DNA of 64,000 nucleotides, taken from the NCBI RefSeq assembly GCF_007197885.1, contig NZ_VKKG01000008.1, positions 1 to 64,000 of the forward strand, written 5' to 3'. Below, in pieces: positions 35,947-45,017 of this stretch. Every line of letters begins with the position of its first letter. The stretch's first letter is position 1. This DNA comes from Tessaracoccus rhinocerotis (GTDB lineage Bacteria; Actinomycetota; Actinomycetes; Propionibacteriales; Propionibacteriaceae). The notes beneath the pieces are model-generated. The model ran no database searches, was not told the origin of the DNA, and saw nothing but the letters and a program-made list of their open reading frames with translations. The position numbers and the translations under genes are program-made.

Positions 35947-37008
35947 ATGGGAACTGAGACGAGCAAGAAGATCGCGGTCATCGGCGGCGACGGAATCGGG
36001 CCCGAAGTGACGGCCGAGGCCCTGAAGGCGCTGCGCGCCGTCGCCGGCGAGGACGCCTTCGAGTTCGTTGACTACGACCTCGGCGCCGAGCGCTGGCAGC
36101 GCACCGGCGAGGTGCTCCCGGACACCGTCCTGGAGGAGCTCAAGCACGTCGACGCGATCGTCCTCGGGGCGGTCGGCGCCGCGCCCGGGTCCAAGTCCAT
36201 CCCCAGCGGCCTGCTGGAGCGTGGGCTGCTGCTGAAACTGCGCTTCGCGTTCGACCACGCGGTCAACCTGCGGCCGTCCAAGCTCTACCCCGGGGTCCCG
36301 ACCCCGCTCTCCGAGGCCGTCGTCTCCAAGGGCGAGGTGGACTTCGTCGTCGTGCGCGAGGGCACCGAGGGCCTCTACTGCGGCAACGGTGGCGCCGTGC
36401 GCACCGGTACGCCGCAGGAGCTGGCAACCGAGGTGTCCGTCAACACCGCCTACGGCGTGGAGCGCGTCGTGCGCGACGCTTACGAGCGTGCCCGCGCCCG
36501 CCGCAAGGAGATCACGCTGCTGCACAAGCACAACGTGCTGGTCAACGCCGGCTCGCTGTGGAACCGCATCTTCAACGAGGTCGGCGAGGAGTACGGCGAC
36601 GTCGAGCGTCGCTACCTCCACATCGACGCCGCCATGATCGCCATGGTGGTCAACCCGTCCCAGTTCGACGTCATCGTCACCGACAACCTGTTCGGCGACA
36701 TCGTCACGGACCTGGCCGCCGCCGTCACCGGCGGCATCGGCCTGGCTGCCAGCGCGAACATCAACCCCTCGGGCGAGTTCCCGTCGATGTTCGAGCCCGT
36801 GCACGGGTCCGCGCCCGACATCGCGGGCCAGGGCATCGCCGATCCGACCGCAGCCATCTCCTCCATGGCGCTCCTGCTCGCCCATCTGGGGCGGGTCGAC
36901 CAGGCAATCAGGATCGACGCGGCCGTCGCCGCCGACATCGCCGCCCGCGGCGCGGATGCAGGCTCCACCACGGAGATCGGCGACAGGATCGCCGCCCAGC
37001 TGGCCTGA
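35947..37008 (+). CDS. leuB: 3-isopropylmalate dehydrogenase
   Basis: NAD-dependent oxidative decarboxylase of the leucine pathway, and of citramalate-derived 3-methylmalate. The 353-residue product starts with [12 protein letters not shown], has REGTEGLY(C) for substrate binding, [18 protein letters not shown] and [15 protein letters not shown]. The ATG at 35947 is used; an ATG 12 bases upstream is also in frame, and neither has a clear ribosome binding site. A strong terminator follows. Confidence 0.95.
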   Translation: MGTETSKKIAVIGGDGIGPEVTAEALKALRAVAGEDAFEFVDYDLGAERWQRTGEVLPDTVLEELKHVDAIVLGAVGAAPGSKSIPSGLLERGLLLKLRFAFDHAVNLRPSKLYPGVPTPLSEAVVSKGEVDFVVVREGTEGLYCGNGGAVRTGTPQELATEVSVNTAYGVERVVRDAYERARARRKEITLLHKHNVLVNAGSLWNRIFNEVGEEYGDVERRYLHIDAAMIAMVVNPSQFDVIVTDNLFGDIVTDLAAAVTGGIGLAASANINPSGEFPSMFEPVHGSAPDIAGQGIADPTAAISSMALLLAHLGRVDQAIRIDAAVAADIAARGADAGSTTEIGDRIAAQLA

Positions 37009-37046
37009 GGTCCGGCGCCGAGCTGCGACCGCCTTCCGCGTACGAC

Positions 37047-37080
37047 AACGGCCCCCTCCGCCCAGGCGGAGGGGGCCGTT
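37047..37080. terminator. bidirectional intrinsic terminator
   Basis: AACGGCCCCCTCCGCC (37047-37062) and its exact complement (37065-37080) form a 16-bp stem. It lies between convergent leuB and the flotillin gene. Confidence 0.9.
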
Positions 37081-37093
37081 TGTTGAAGGGCTG

Positions 37094-38611
37094 TCAGTCC
37101 TGCTTGACCACGTCGCCGGCGATGGTGCCGCCGGCAGCGGAGTCCACCTTGTTCCGCAGGATGTTCATGAGGTCGATCCCGGTGGTGTTCTTGATCATCT
37201 CCACCGTCTGGAGGACGTTGTCGTTGACCTGCTTCGGCAACGCGCCGGCGCCGTCGGTGGAGACCACGGTCAGCTTGTCGATGTTCGACATCGGGGCCGC
37301 GACCTCACGGGCGACCTGCGGCAGGACCTCGATGAGCATCTGCAGCACGGCGGCGTCGTTGTACTTCTCGAACGCCGCAGCGCGCTTGTCCATCGCCTCG
37401 GCCTCTGCGGAACCGACGGCCAGGACGGATGCCGCCTCGGCCTCGCCCTCGGCCCGGACGGCCTCGGCCTCTGCGATACGGCGGGCCTTCTCGGCCTCAC
37501 CCCGCTTGGCACCCTCGATGGCCTCGGCCTCGGCCAGTGCGGAACGACGGGACTGCTCACCGACACCGGTGAGACGGGCCTTCTCGGCCTCGGCCTCGGC
37601 AGCGGCGATCGAGGCGGCCTTGCGGGCCTCGGCCTCGAAGATCTCGGAGTTGCGGCGGCCCTGGGCCTCGGTCTCCATCTCGTAGCGCTTCGCGTCCGCA
37701 GGCTTTCGCACCTCGGTGTCCAGCTGGCGTTCCTTGAGGGCGGCCTGCCGGACTGCAACCTTCTCCTGCTCGGCCAGGATGGCCTGGTCCTGGTCGGCCT
37801 GCGACAGCGGGCCGGCGGCCGCAGCCTTGGCGCGGGCGGCGTCGGTCTCGGCCTTGATCTCGGCCTCCTTGAGCACCAGCGCACGCTCGGCGATCGCGAT
37901 CTCCTGCTCGGCGATCAGACGGGCCTGCTCGGCCTCGCGGCGGGCCTCCGCCTCGGCGACGGCGGCGGTGCGCGCGAGCTTGGCGGACTCGGGCCGGCCG
38001 AGGTCGGTGAGGTATGTGCCGTCGTCGGTAATGTCCTGGATCTGGAAGGTGTCCAGCACCAGGCCCTGGCCGGTCAGCGAAGACTCCGACTCGTCGGCGA
38101 CACGCTGGGCGAAGGCCGCGCGGTCACGGATGATCTGCTCCACCGACAGCGAACCGACGATCGAGCGCAAGGAGCCCGCGAGGGTCTCCTGCGTGAAGGT
38201 CTCGATCTCGTCCTGCTGCATCAGGAAGCGTTGCGCGGCGGCCCGGATGGAGTCGACGTTGCCGCCCACCTTGACGATGGCGACGCCGTCGAGGTTCAGC
38301 TTGATGCCCTGGCCGGAGACGGCGGCGCGGATCTGGACCATGATCCGTCGCGAGGACAGGTCAAGGATGTGGAGGCGCTGGACGAAGGGGATCACGAAGA
38401 CGCCGCCGCCCATGACGACCTTCTGGCCGCTCAGGTCGGTGGAGACCAGACCGGTCTCCGGGTTGGTGACGGCCTTGCCCTTCTGGCCGGTGATGATGTA
38501 GGCCTCGTTGGGGCGGGCCACCTTGTAGCGGCTGGCGATCAGCCAGACGATGAGGACGAGGAGCAGTACCGCTCCGCCGATCCCCACGAGGAGTGGAGGC
38601 AGTTCAGGCAT
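37094..38611 (-). CDS. flotillin-like SPFH protein
   Basis: A membrane scaffold protein of 505 residues. It has one N-terminal transmembrane helix (about residues 7-26), an SPFH/PHB domain (about 30-190), a long Ala/Glu/Lys-rich coiled coil with repeated EAEA-type steps (about 195-430), and a C-terminal globular tail. Bacterial flotillins organise membrane microdomains. An NfeD-like gene lies just upstream (44 bp), the usual partner of this family. Specific cargo is unknown. Confidence 0.92.
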   Translation of the reverse strand: MPELPPLLVGIGGAVLLLVLIVWLIASRYKVARPNEAYIITGQKGKAVTNPETGLVSTDLSGQKVVMGGGVFVIPFVQRLHILDLSSRRIMVQIRAAVSGQGIKLNLDGVAIVKVGGNVDSIRAAAQRFLMQQDEIETFTQETLAGSLRSIVGSLSVEQIIRDRAAFAQRVADESESSLTGQGLVLDTFQIQDITDDGTYLTDLGRPESAKLARTAAVAEAEARREAEQARLIAEQEIAIAERALVLKEAEIKAETDAARAKAAAAGPLSQADQDQAILAEQEKVAVRQAALKERQLDTEVRKPADAKRYEMETEAQGRRNSEIFEAEARKAASIAAAEAEAEKARLTGVGEQSRRSALAEAEAIEGAKRGEAEKARRIAEAEAVRAEGEAEAASVLAVGSAEAEAMDKRAAAFEKYNDAAVLQMLIEVLPQVAREVAAPMSNIDKLTVVSTDGAGALPKQVNDNVLQTVEMIKNTTGIDLMNILRNKVDSAAGGTIAGDVVKQD

Positions 38612-38655
38612 GTGTCATTCCTGTCGTTGGTGCTGGATCCTTGAACCCGTCGGGT

Positions 38656-39174
38656 TCATTCCGGCTGGGCCGGAAGTTCATGGGTGGCAGTGACCTCCAC
38701 TGCCGTGGGCGAGAGGATCCCGGAGACCCAGACCTCTGTCCCCGAGGCGATGGCGGTGCCGGCCCGGGCGGCGCGCTTGCGGGAACCGCCGCTGCCGTAG
38801 ATGCGGACCTCGCCGTACCCGCCGGCCGGGATGTCGGTGATCACCTTCGCGGTGGAGCCGATCAGCTTGTCGGAGTGGAACGAGGCAGCGGCCTCGCTGC
38901 GCTTCAGCCAGCGGGTGAACGCCGTGGCGCCCCAGAAGGCCACTCCTCCGGCCAGCAGCCCGACGACGACTGCAAGCCAGGTGACGTCGACCAGCGCCAT
39001 GGAGATGTAGCCCCCGAAGCCGAACGCCCCGGTGAAGGCGGCCAGGCCGGCCAGCGAGAAGAGGTCACCGCCGAAGGCGTCGACGTTGATCAGGCCCTCG
39101 ATCAGGTCACCGAGGAGGAGTGCGGCCAGGACCACCACGATCCCGATGATCCCGATCGTCAGAAACAGCGCCAC
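38656..39174 (-). CDS. NfeD-like membrane protein
   Basis: A 172-residue protein with about three transmembrane segments in the first 100 residues, then a short soluble domain (GSTAKVITDIPAGGYGEVRIYG) that fits the OB-fold of short NfeD proteins. The GTG at 39174 is chosen for the GGGGG site upstream; a longer frame lacks one. It pairs with the flotillin gene downstream, as in Bacillus YuaF-FloT. The protease domain of long NfeD is absent. Confidence 0.82.
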   Translation of the reverse strand: MALFLTIGIIGIVVVLAALLLGDLIEGLINVDAFGGDLFSLAGLAAFTGAFGFGGYISMALVDVTWLAVVVGLLAGGVAFWGATAFTRWLKRSEAAASFHSDKLIGSTAKVITDIPAGGYGEVRIYGSGGSRKRAARAGTAIASGTEVWVSGILSPTAVEVTATHELPAQPE

Positions 39175-39249
39175 TCGTACACCCCCGATGTTGTCCCACC
39201 AGTCTAGCGTCCGAGGGGTTCGCCGGGCCCGCCCGACCCGCACATGGCA

Positions 39250-39285
39250 AGGGCCCCGGGACGCTGTGTCGCGTCCCGGGGCCCT
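39250..39285. terminator. intrinsic terminator of the ilvBNC operon
   Basis: AGGGCCCCGGGACGC (39250-39264) and its exact complement (39271-39285) form a 15-bp stem with a 6-nt loop, 10 bp past the ilvC stop. Confidence 0.9.
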
Positions 39286-39295
39286 CGTCGTGGGG

Positions 39296-40339
<1,044 letters not shown>

Positions 40340-40367
40340 TCAGTGTTGAGGGGTCTCGTTGGGAATC

Positions 40368-40874
40368 TTATTTGGACTTGGTCTCGGCCATGGTTCGGGC
40401 GCCGCGGCCGAGTGCCACCTGCCCGGACTGGACGAGTTCCTGGATGCCGTGGGGGGAGAGCATCTCCAGCAGCGCCGCGAGCTTGTCGGGCGCACCGGTG
40501 GCCTCGATGGTGATGGACTCGGGGCTGACGTCGACGGCCTTGCCCCGGAACAGGGAGACGACGTCGATGATCTGGCTGCGGCTGTTGACGTCGGCCTTCA
40601 CCTTGACCAGCACCATCTCGCGATTGACGGTGTTGGGGCCGAGCTCGAGCACCTTGCGGACCTCGATCAGCTTGTTGAGCTGCTTGACGATCTGCTCCAG
40701 CGCGGCCTCGTCCTCCACCTGGGCTGCGATGGTCATCCGCGACACCTCGGGGCGCTCGGTGGGACCGACCGCGAGGGACTCGATGTTGTAGCCGCGACGC
40801 GAGAACAGCGCGGCGATCCGGGTCAGGACCCCGGGCCGGTTGGAGACGAGGACGCTGAGCGTGTGCGTGGTCAC
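40368..40874 (-). CDS. ilvN: acetolactate synthase small subunit
   Basis: Regulatory subunit of acetohydroxyacid synthase that senses valine. The 168-residue protein has an N-terminal ACT domain ([23 protein letters not shown]) and the usual C-terminal half. The GTG at 40874 overlaps the ilvB stop (GTGA), so subunits are made in coupled fashion. Confidence 0.96.
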   Translation of the reverse strand: MTTHTLSVLVSNRPGVLTRIAALFSRRGYNIESLAVGPTERPEVSRMTIAAQVEDEAALEQIVKQLNKLIEVRKVLELGPNTVNREMVLVKVKADVNSRSQIIDVVSLFRGKAVDVSPESITIEATGAPDKLAALLEMLSPHGIQELVQSGQVALGRGARTMAETKSK

Positions 40875-42613
40875 AGGATTTCCTCTTCCCAGTCGGGGGC
40901 CATGTCACGGGCCACCTGGATCTCGTCGTTGCTGGTGCCCGCGGCGACCATCGGCCAGACCATCGCGTCCTTGTGGACGACGAACTCCACGACGACGGGA
41001 CGGTCGTTGATCTCGAGGGCCTGCTTGATCGCGGCCTCCATCTCCTCCTCGTTCGTGGCGCGCAGCCCGACGCATCCCATCGCCTCGGCGAGCATCGGGA
41101 AGTTGGGGATGGACTCGGTCTGCAGGTCGGTGTTGGAGTACCGCTCGTTGTAGAACAGGGTCTGCCACTGGCGCACCATGCCGAGCGAGTGGTTGTTGAT
41201 GATCGCGATCTTGATCGGGATGTTGTTCAGGGCGCAGGTGACCAGTTCCTGGTTGGTCATCTGGAAACAGCCGTCACCGTCGATTCCCCACACCATCCGG
41301 TCGGGTTCGGCGACCTTGGCACCCATGGCTGCGGGGACGCAGAAGCCCATGGTTCCCGAGCCGCCCGAGTTGAGCCACTTCGAGGGCTGCTCGTGCGGCA
41401 GGAAGTGCGCGGCCCACATCTGGTGCTGCCCGACCCCGGCGACGTAGATGGCGTCGTCGGGGCTGAGCTGCCCGATGCGCTGGATGACCTCCTGGGGCGA
41501 GAGCCGCCCGTCGGGGGCCTCGTCCCAGGTCGGCTGGTAGCGAGTCTTCATGCCCACCAGCTGCTTGCGCCACGGGTCGGCGTCCGGCGCCGGCAGGTCC
41601 GCCATGGCCTCCGCCAGCAGGCGCAGGGTCTCCTTGGCGTCGCCGACGATCGGCACGTCGACCGGCTTGTTCTTGCCGATCTCCGCGGGGTCGACGTCGG
41701 CATGGATGACCTTCGCGTGTGGCGCGAAGGTGTCCAGCCTGCCGGTGACCCTGTCGTCGAAGCGGGTGCCGACGGCGACCAGCAGGTCAGCCTTCTGCAG
41801 CGCACCGACGGCCGCGACCGTGCCGTGCATGCCCGGCATGCCCATGTTCAGCTCGTGGCTGTCCGGGAGCACCCCCCTGGCCATCAGGGTGGTGACCACC
41901 GGGATACGGGTCAACTCGACCAGTTCGGCGAGTTCCTTCGAGGCACGGGCGCTCATCACGCCGCCACCGACGTAGAGGACAGGGCGCTTCGAGGCCGAGA
42001 TCAGCTTGGCCGCCGCGCGGATCTGCCTGACGTGCGGCTTCGTGGTGGGCTTGTACCCGGGCAGGTCGAGCTCTTCGGGCCACATGAAGGGCGCGGTGTT
42101 GACCAGCGCGTCCTTCGCAATGTCGACGAGCACCGGGCCGGGCCGGCCCGTCGCCGCGATGTGGAAGGCCTCGCGGATCGCCAGCGGGATGTCCTCGGTG
42201 CGCTTGATCAGGAAGCTGTGCTTCGTGATGGGCATCACGATGCCGCGGATGTCCGCCTCCTGGAACGCGTCGGTCCCGATGGAGTTGGAGTTCACCTGCC
42301 CTGTGATGGCCACCAGCGGCGTGGAATCCATGTAGGCGTTGCCGATGGGCGTCACCAGGTTGGTGGCGCCGGGGCCGGAGGTGGCGATGCAGACGCCGAC
42401 CCGGCCACTGGCCATCGCGTAGCCCTCGGCGGCATGGCCCGCGCCCTGCTCGTGGCGCACGAGGATGTGGCGGATCGAGGAGTCGAAGAGGGGGTCGTAG
42501 GCGGGCAGGATGGCGCCACCGGGAATGCCGAAGGCTACGTCCACACCGACCCGCTCGAGTGATTCGACGAGCGCCTGTGCGCCCGTCAGCATGCGGTCGT
42601 CCTTATGCGACAT
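40871..42613 (-). CDS. ilvB: acetolactate synthase large subunit
   Basis: Thiamine-diphosphate enzyme that makes acetolactate from pyruvate, or acetohydroxybutyrate from pyruvate plus 2-oxobutyrate. The 580-residue product has the catalytic Glu in [23 protein letters not shown], and the cofactor motif [12 protein letters not shown]. The ATG at 42613 is preceded by AAGGGAG. It is first in ilvBNC and lies behind a leader peptide and attenuator. Confidence 0.97.
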   Translation of the reverse strand: MSHKDDRMLTGAQALVESLERVGVDVAFGIPGGAILPAYDPLFDSSIRHILVRHEQGAGHAAEGYAMASGRVGVCIATSGPGATNLVTPIGNAYMDSTPLVAITGQVNSNSIGTDAFQEADIRGIVMPITKHSFLIKRTEDIPLAIREAFHIAATGRPGPVLVDIAKDALVNTAPFMWPEELDLPGYKPTTKPHVRQIRAAAKLISASKRPVLYVGGGVMSARASKELAELVELTRIPVVTTLMARGVLPDSHELNMGMPGMHGTVAAVGALQKADLLVAVGTRFDDRVTGRLDTFAPHAKVIHADVDPAEIGKNKPVDVPIVGDAKETLRLLAEAMADLPAPDADPWRKQLVGMKTRYQPTWDEAPDGRLSPQEVIQRIGQLSPDDAIYVAGVGQHQMWAAHFLPHEQPSKWLNSGGSGTMGFCVPAAMGAKVAEPDRMVWGIDGDGCFQMTNQELVTCALNNIPIKIAIINNHSLGMVRQWQTLFYNERYSNTDLQTESIPNFPMLAEAMGCVGLRATNEEEMEAAIKQALEINDRPVVVEFVVHKDAMVWPMVAAGTSNDEIQVARDMAPDWEEEIL

Positions 42614-42649
42614 TGCACTCCCTTCGGTTGTCGCCCAATCCTGCCCAAC

Positions 42650-42673
42650 AAAAAACCCCCGGCGCCACGAGGG
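42650..42673 (-). terminator. ilvB leader attenuator terminator
   Basis: On the minus strand CCCTCG (42668-42673) pairs with CGGGGG (42656-42661) with one G-U pair, followed by six Ts (42650-42655). It lies between the leader peptide and ilvB, in the sense direction, so it can stop transcription before ilvB. A competing hairpin CGAG-TGCC-CTCG (42668-42679) uses the same left arm. Confidence 0.75.
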
Positions 42674-42684
42674 CACTCGAGGGA

Positions 42685-42707
42685 GCGTTTCGGCGTATGC
42701 GAAACGC
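42685..42707 (-). promoter_or_regulatory. leader hairpin next to the leader-peptide stop
   Basis: GCGTTTCG (42685-42692) and CGAAACGC (42700-42707) are perfect 8-base arms around a 7-base loop. It starts at the base after the leader TAA, the place expected for a pause or ribosome-sensing stem in attenuation. Confidence 0.7.
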
Positions 42708-42737
42708 TTAGCTGGCTACGATCAGGCTGGTGGTCAC
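42708..42737 (-). CDS. ilvB leader peptide
   Basis: A nine-codon frame from GTG: Met-Thr-Thr-Ser-Leu-Ile-Val-Ala-Ser, then TAA. Leu, Ile and Val codons stand in a row, the three products of the pathway. The predicted transcription start, 7 bases after the -10, falls on the G of the GTG, so the mRNA may be leaderless, which actinobacteria translate well. Ribosome stalling at these codons would let transcription pass the attenuator. Confidence 0.7.
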   Translation of the reverse strand: MTTSLIVAS

Positions 42738-42743
42738 GCAGCC

Positions 42744-42772
42744 ACAATTGCGCACCGGCCGCGCAGTGTCAA
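42744..42772 (-). promoter_or_regulatory. ilvBNC promoter
   Basis: Minus-strand TTGACA (42767-42772), a 17-bp spacer and AATTGT (42744-42749). The -35 is perfect, the -10 weak. Confidence 0.65.
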
Positions 42773-42802
42773 GGACTCGGTCACTGTTGTTCTGAATACT
42801 GA

Positions 42803-42834
42803 GACGGACCGCGCCCCGAGGGGTGCGGTCCGTC
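42803..42834. terminator. strong intrinsic hairpin
   Basis: GACGGACCGC (42803-42812) pairs with GCGGTCCGTC (42825-42834), and CCCC with GGGG inside. It lies 22 bp past the stop of the membrane protein gene and insulates the ilv promoter. Confidence 0.9.
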
Positions 42835-42856
42835 CAGATGAAGCGGTTCTCGGTTG

Positions 42857-43369
42857 TCAGGAGACTGCGACCTTCTCCCGATCGCCGAGGTTGTCCCGCG
42901 CCGGGACGGTGACGGCCCGACTGCCTGCGACGGAGGTCAGCGCCCAGCCGATGAGGCCGAACAGGATGCCCAGGCCGATCACCAGTGCGGCGACGCCGAA
43001 GGCGACGACGGAGGTGAACAGCGAGGCCCGCAGGAACGAGGCGTTCATGACGGTGGCGCGCTGCTCGGTGTAGGTCTGGGCCAGCTCCTCGTCCCCGGCC
43101 TCACGCGCCTCGCCGGCGAGGCTGCCGAGCTCGGCGTAGGTCTTGCCCTCGGAAGCGGCCAGCGCGTGCTTGTTGATGATGTCTGCCTGGGCGAACGCCG
43201 AGAAGGGGCCGTCGACCTTGTCGCCGGCCAGGAAGGCGGCGTCGCCGGGGACGGTGATGTTCTCGGAGGCCAGCTGCTGGCTGACTGTGACGTAAGTGGC
43301 GATGCCGGCGATTGCCATGACAAAGCCAGCGATGATGGACAGCACACCCACGATCTTCGTGGTCTTCAT
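42857..43369 (-). CDS. conserved membrane protein, unknown function
   Basis: A 170-residue protein with a hydrophobic segment at residues 6-28, a polar loop of about 85 residues, a second at about 113-145, and a short basic cytosolic tail. The loop has a conserved look (ENITVPGDAAFLAG, DGPFSAFAQADIINKH). Relatives in actinobacteria are often labelled aromatic ring-opening dioxygenase LigA, but I see no dioxygenase motif. AAGGAG precedes the ATG. It is transcribed alone, with a strong terminator. Topology predicts an extracytoplasmic loop. Confidence 0.75.
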   Translation of the reverse strand: MKTTKIVGVLSIIAGFVMAIAGIATYVTVSQQLASENITVPGDAAFLAGDKVDGPFSAFAQADIINKHALAASEGKTYAELGSLAGEAREAGDEELAQTYTEQRATVMNASFLRASLFTSVVAFGVAALVIGLGILFGLIGWALTSVAGSRAVTVPARDNLGDREKVAVS

Positions 43370-43470
43370 ACCTGCTCCTTAGTATGTGTCTTCCGGGGAC
43401 CTGTCCCCCGGAGAACTCGACATCCAGAAGGCTACGCAGGTGCCCCGCAGCGGCTCACACCGGGGTCGGT

Positions 43471-43881
43471 TTATCGACCTTTCCCGGTGATCCGGGCGTG
43501 CACCTCGTCCAGGTCGGACTCAACCGGGCCCCGCAGGTTGGCGATGCCGGGGTTGTCCGCGTAGCGCGGGATGACGTGCACGTGGGCGTGGAAGACCTCC
43601 TGGCCGGAGTCCGCACCGGCATTGGTGAGGATGTTGCAGGCGCTGGCGCCCAGCCTCTCCTTCAGGAGGTTCCCGACGGCCACCACTGCCGGGGCGAGCT
43701 CGGCCAGCACCGATTCGTCGGCGAGGGCGTCGGCCACGTGCCTTCGCGGGATGACCAGGGCGTGGCCCTCCTGCCAGGGCGAGATGTCCAGGAACGTGAC
43801 GGAGGCGTCGTCGGAGTGGATCTGCTTCGACGGGATCTCGCCGGAGACGATTCTGCAGAACAGGCAGTCGGACTCGGTCAT
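43471..43881 (-). CDS. HIT-family protein (HinT-like)
   Basis: A nucleotide-binding hydrolase or transferase of 136 residues. It has [12 protein letters not shown] at the start and the histidine triad HAHVHVIPR near residue 97, closest to the HinT purine nucleoside phosphoramidase branch. The ATG at 43881 overlaps the hisF stop (ATGA), so it is translated with hisF. HisI, the common neighbour of hisF, is not here. Substrate unknown. Confidence 0.92.
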   Translation of the reverse strand: MTESDCLFCRIVSGEIPSKQIHSDDASVTFLDISPWQEGHALVIPRRHVADALADESVLAELAPAVVAVGNLLKERLGASACNILTNAGADSGQEVFHAHVHVIPRYADNPGIANLRGPVESDLDEVHARITGKGR

Positions 43882-44654
43882 GCGACAACTCCTTCGCGAA
43901 CGGTGTGGCCGCCGGCCCGGAGGGCCTCCTTGACCTGGGCCACGGTGAGCGTGCGGTAGTGGAAGACTGAGGCCGCCAGCACGGCGTCGGCGCCGGCGTC
44001 GGCGGCCTCGACGAAGTGCTGGGCGGTCCCCGCCCCTCCGGAGGCGATCAGGGGCACGTCGACCACCTTGCGGACGGCCCGGAGCATCTCGAGGTCGAAC
44101 CCGTCGGTGGTGCCGTCGGCGTCCATGGAGTTGAGGAGGACCTCGCCCACCCCGCGGTCCACAGCCTCCCGCGCCCACTCGACGGCATCGCGCCCGGCCG
44201 ACTTGCGACCGCCGTGCGTGGTGACGCCGAACCCGGACGGCATGCCCGGCTCCCGCCTCGCGTCGAGGGACAGCACCAGCACCTGGTTGCCGAAGCGGGC
44301 GGCGATCTCGTCGATGACGCCTGGCCGGGCGAGCGCACCGGTGTTGATGCCGGCCTTGTCCGCACCGCAGCGCAGCAGCGAGTCGACATCCTCGACGGCG
44401 CGCACTCCCCCGCCGACTGTCAGCGGGATGAACACCGTCTCAGCGCAGCGCTGGACCATGTCCCTGGTGGTGGCGCGCCCCTCCGACGAGGCGGAGATGT
44501 CGAGGAAACAGAGCTCGTCGGCGCCGGCGGCGGAGTAGCTGGCGGCCAGCTCGACGGGGTCCCCGGCGTCGCGGAGATTCTGGAAGTTCACGCCCTTGAC
44601 GACTCGTCCGTCGTGGACGTCGAGGCAGGGGATCACGCGAAGTGCAACAGACAT
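43878..44654 (-). CDS. hisF: imidazole glycerol phosphate synthase cyclase subunit
   Basis: Makes imidazole glycerol phosphate and AICAR in histidine synthesis, using ammonia from HisH. The 258-residue (beta/alpha)8 barrel has both catalytic Asp residues: [14 protein letters not shown] near residue 11 and LSLDARR in the middle, plus TVGGGVR and ASGGAG phosphate loops. No other his gene is in the window. Its upstream DNA is made almost wholly of repeats, so its promoter is unclear. Confidence 0.96.
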   Translation of the reverse strand: MSVALRVIPCLDVHDGRVVKGVNFQNLRDAGDPVELAASYSAAGADELCFLDISASSEGRATTRDMVQRCAETVFIPLTVGGGVRAVEDVDSLLRCGADKAGINTGALARPGVIDEIAARFGNQVLVLSLDARREPGMPSGFGVTTHGGRKSAGRDAVEWAREAVDRGVGEVLLNSMDADGTTDGFDLEMLRAVRKVVDVPLIASGGAGTAQHFVEAADAGADAVLAASVFHYRTLTVAQVKEALRAGGHTVREGVVA

Positions 44655-44671
44655 GGGCCCATCCTACGGAA

Positions 44672-44738
44672 CCGACGAACCGCGAGCGGAGCGAGCTTGG
44701 TTCGTCGGAACAGAAGGTCGCGCGAGCGAAGCGAGCTC
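44672..44738. repeat. REP-like hairpin and paired GCGAGC repeats
   Basis: CCGACGAACC (44672-44681) and GGTTCGTCGG (44699-44708) form a perfect 10-bp stem; its loop holds GCGAGCGGAGCGAGC. A sister repeat GCGAGCGAAGCGAGC lies at 44722-44736. Such GCGAGC-N3-GCGAGC units are scattered in many actinobacterial genomes. It starts 18 bp before hisF. Confidence 0.75.
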
Positions 44739-44748
44739 GTGGCTCCCG

Positions 44749-45016
44749 GGTCCAAGGGGCGGAGCCCCTTGTGTCGGGGTCCAAGGGGCGGAGCCCCTTG
44801 TGTCGGGGGCGGAGCCCCTTGTGTCGGGGGCGGAGCCCCTTGTGTCGGGGGCGGAGCCCCTTGTGTCGGGGGCGGAGCCCCTTGTGTCGGGGTCCAAGGG
44901 GCGGAGCCCCTTGTGTCGGGGGCGGAGCCCCTTGTGTCGGGGGCGGAGCCCCTTGTGTCGGGGTCCAAGGGGCGGAGCCCCTTGTGTCGGGGTCCAAGGG
45001 GCGGAGCCCCTTGCGT
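44749..45016. repeat. tandem array of 11 hairpin repeats
   Basis: Eleven copies of GGGCGGAGCCCCTTGTGTCGG. Five are long units of 29 bp with an added GGTCCAAG (starting 44749, 44778, 44891, 44962, 44991) and six are short units of 21 bp (44807, 44828, 44849, 44870, 44920, 44941). Copies are identical apart from the end of the last. Each forms GGGGC-GGA-GCCCC; long units extend it to AAGGGGC-GGA-GCCCCTT. The array fills the gap between the helY stop and hisF. There are no unique spacers, so this is not CRISPR. Confidence 0.95.
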
Positions 45017-45017
45017 G

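Noticed and set aside
44749-45016. CRISPR array
   Set aside because: The repeats are directly abutting with no unique spacers, the unit is 21-29 bp with an internal 13-17 bp palindrome, and no cas genes are present.
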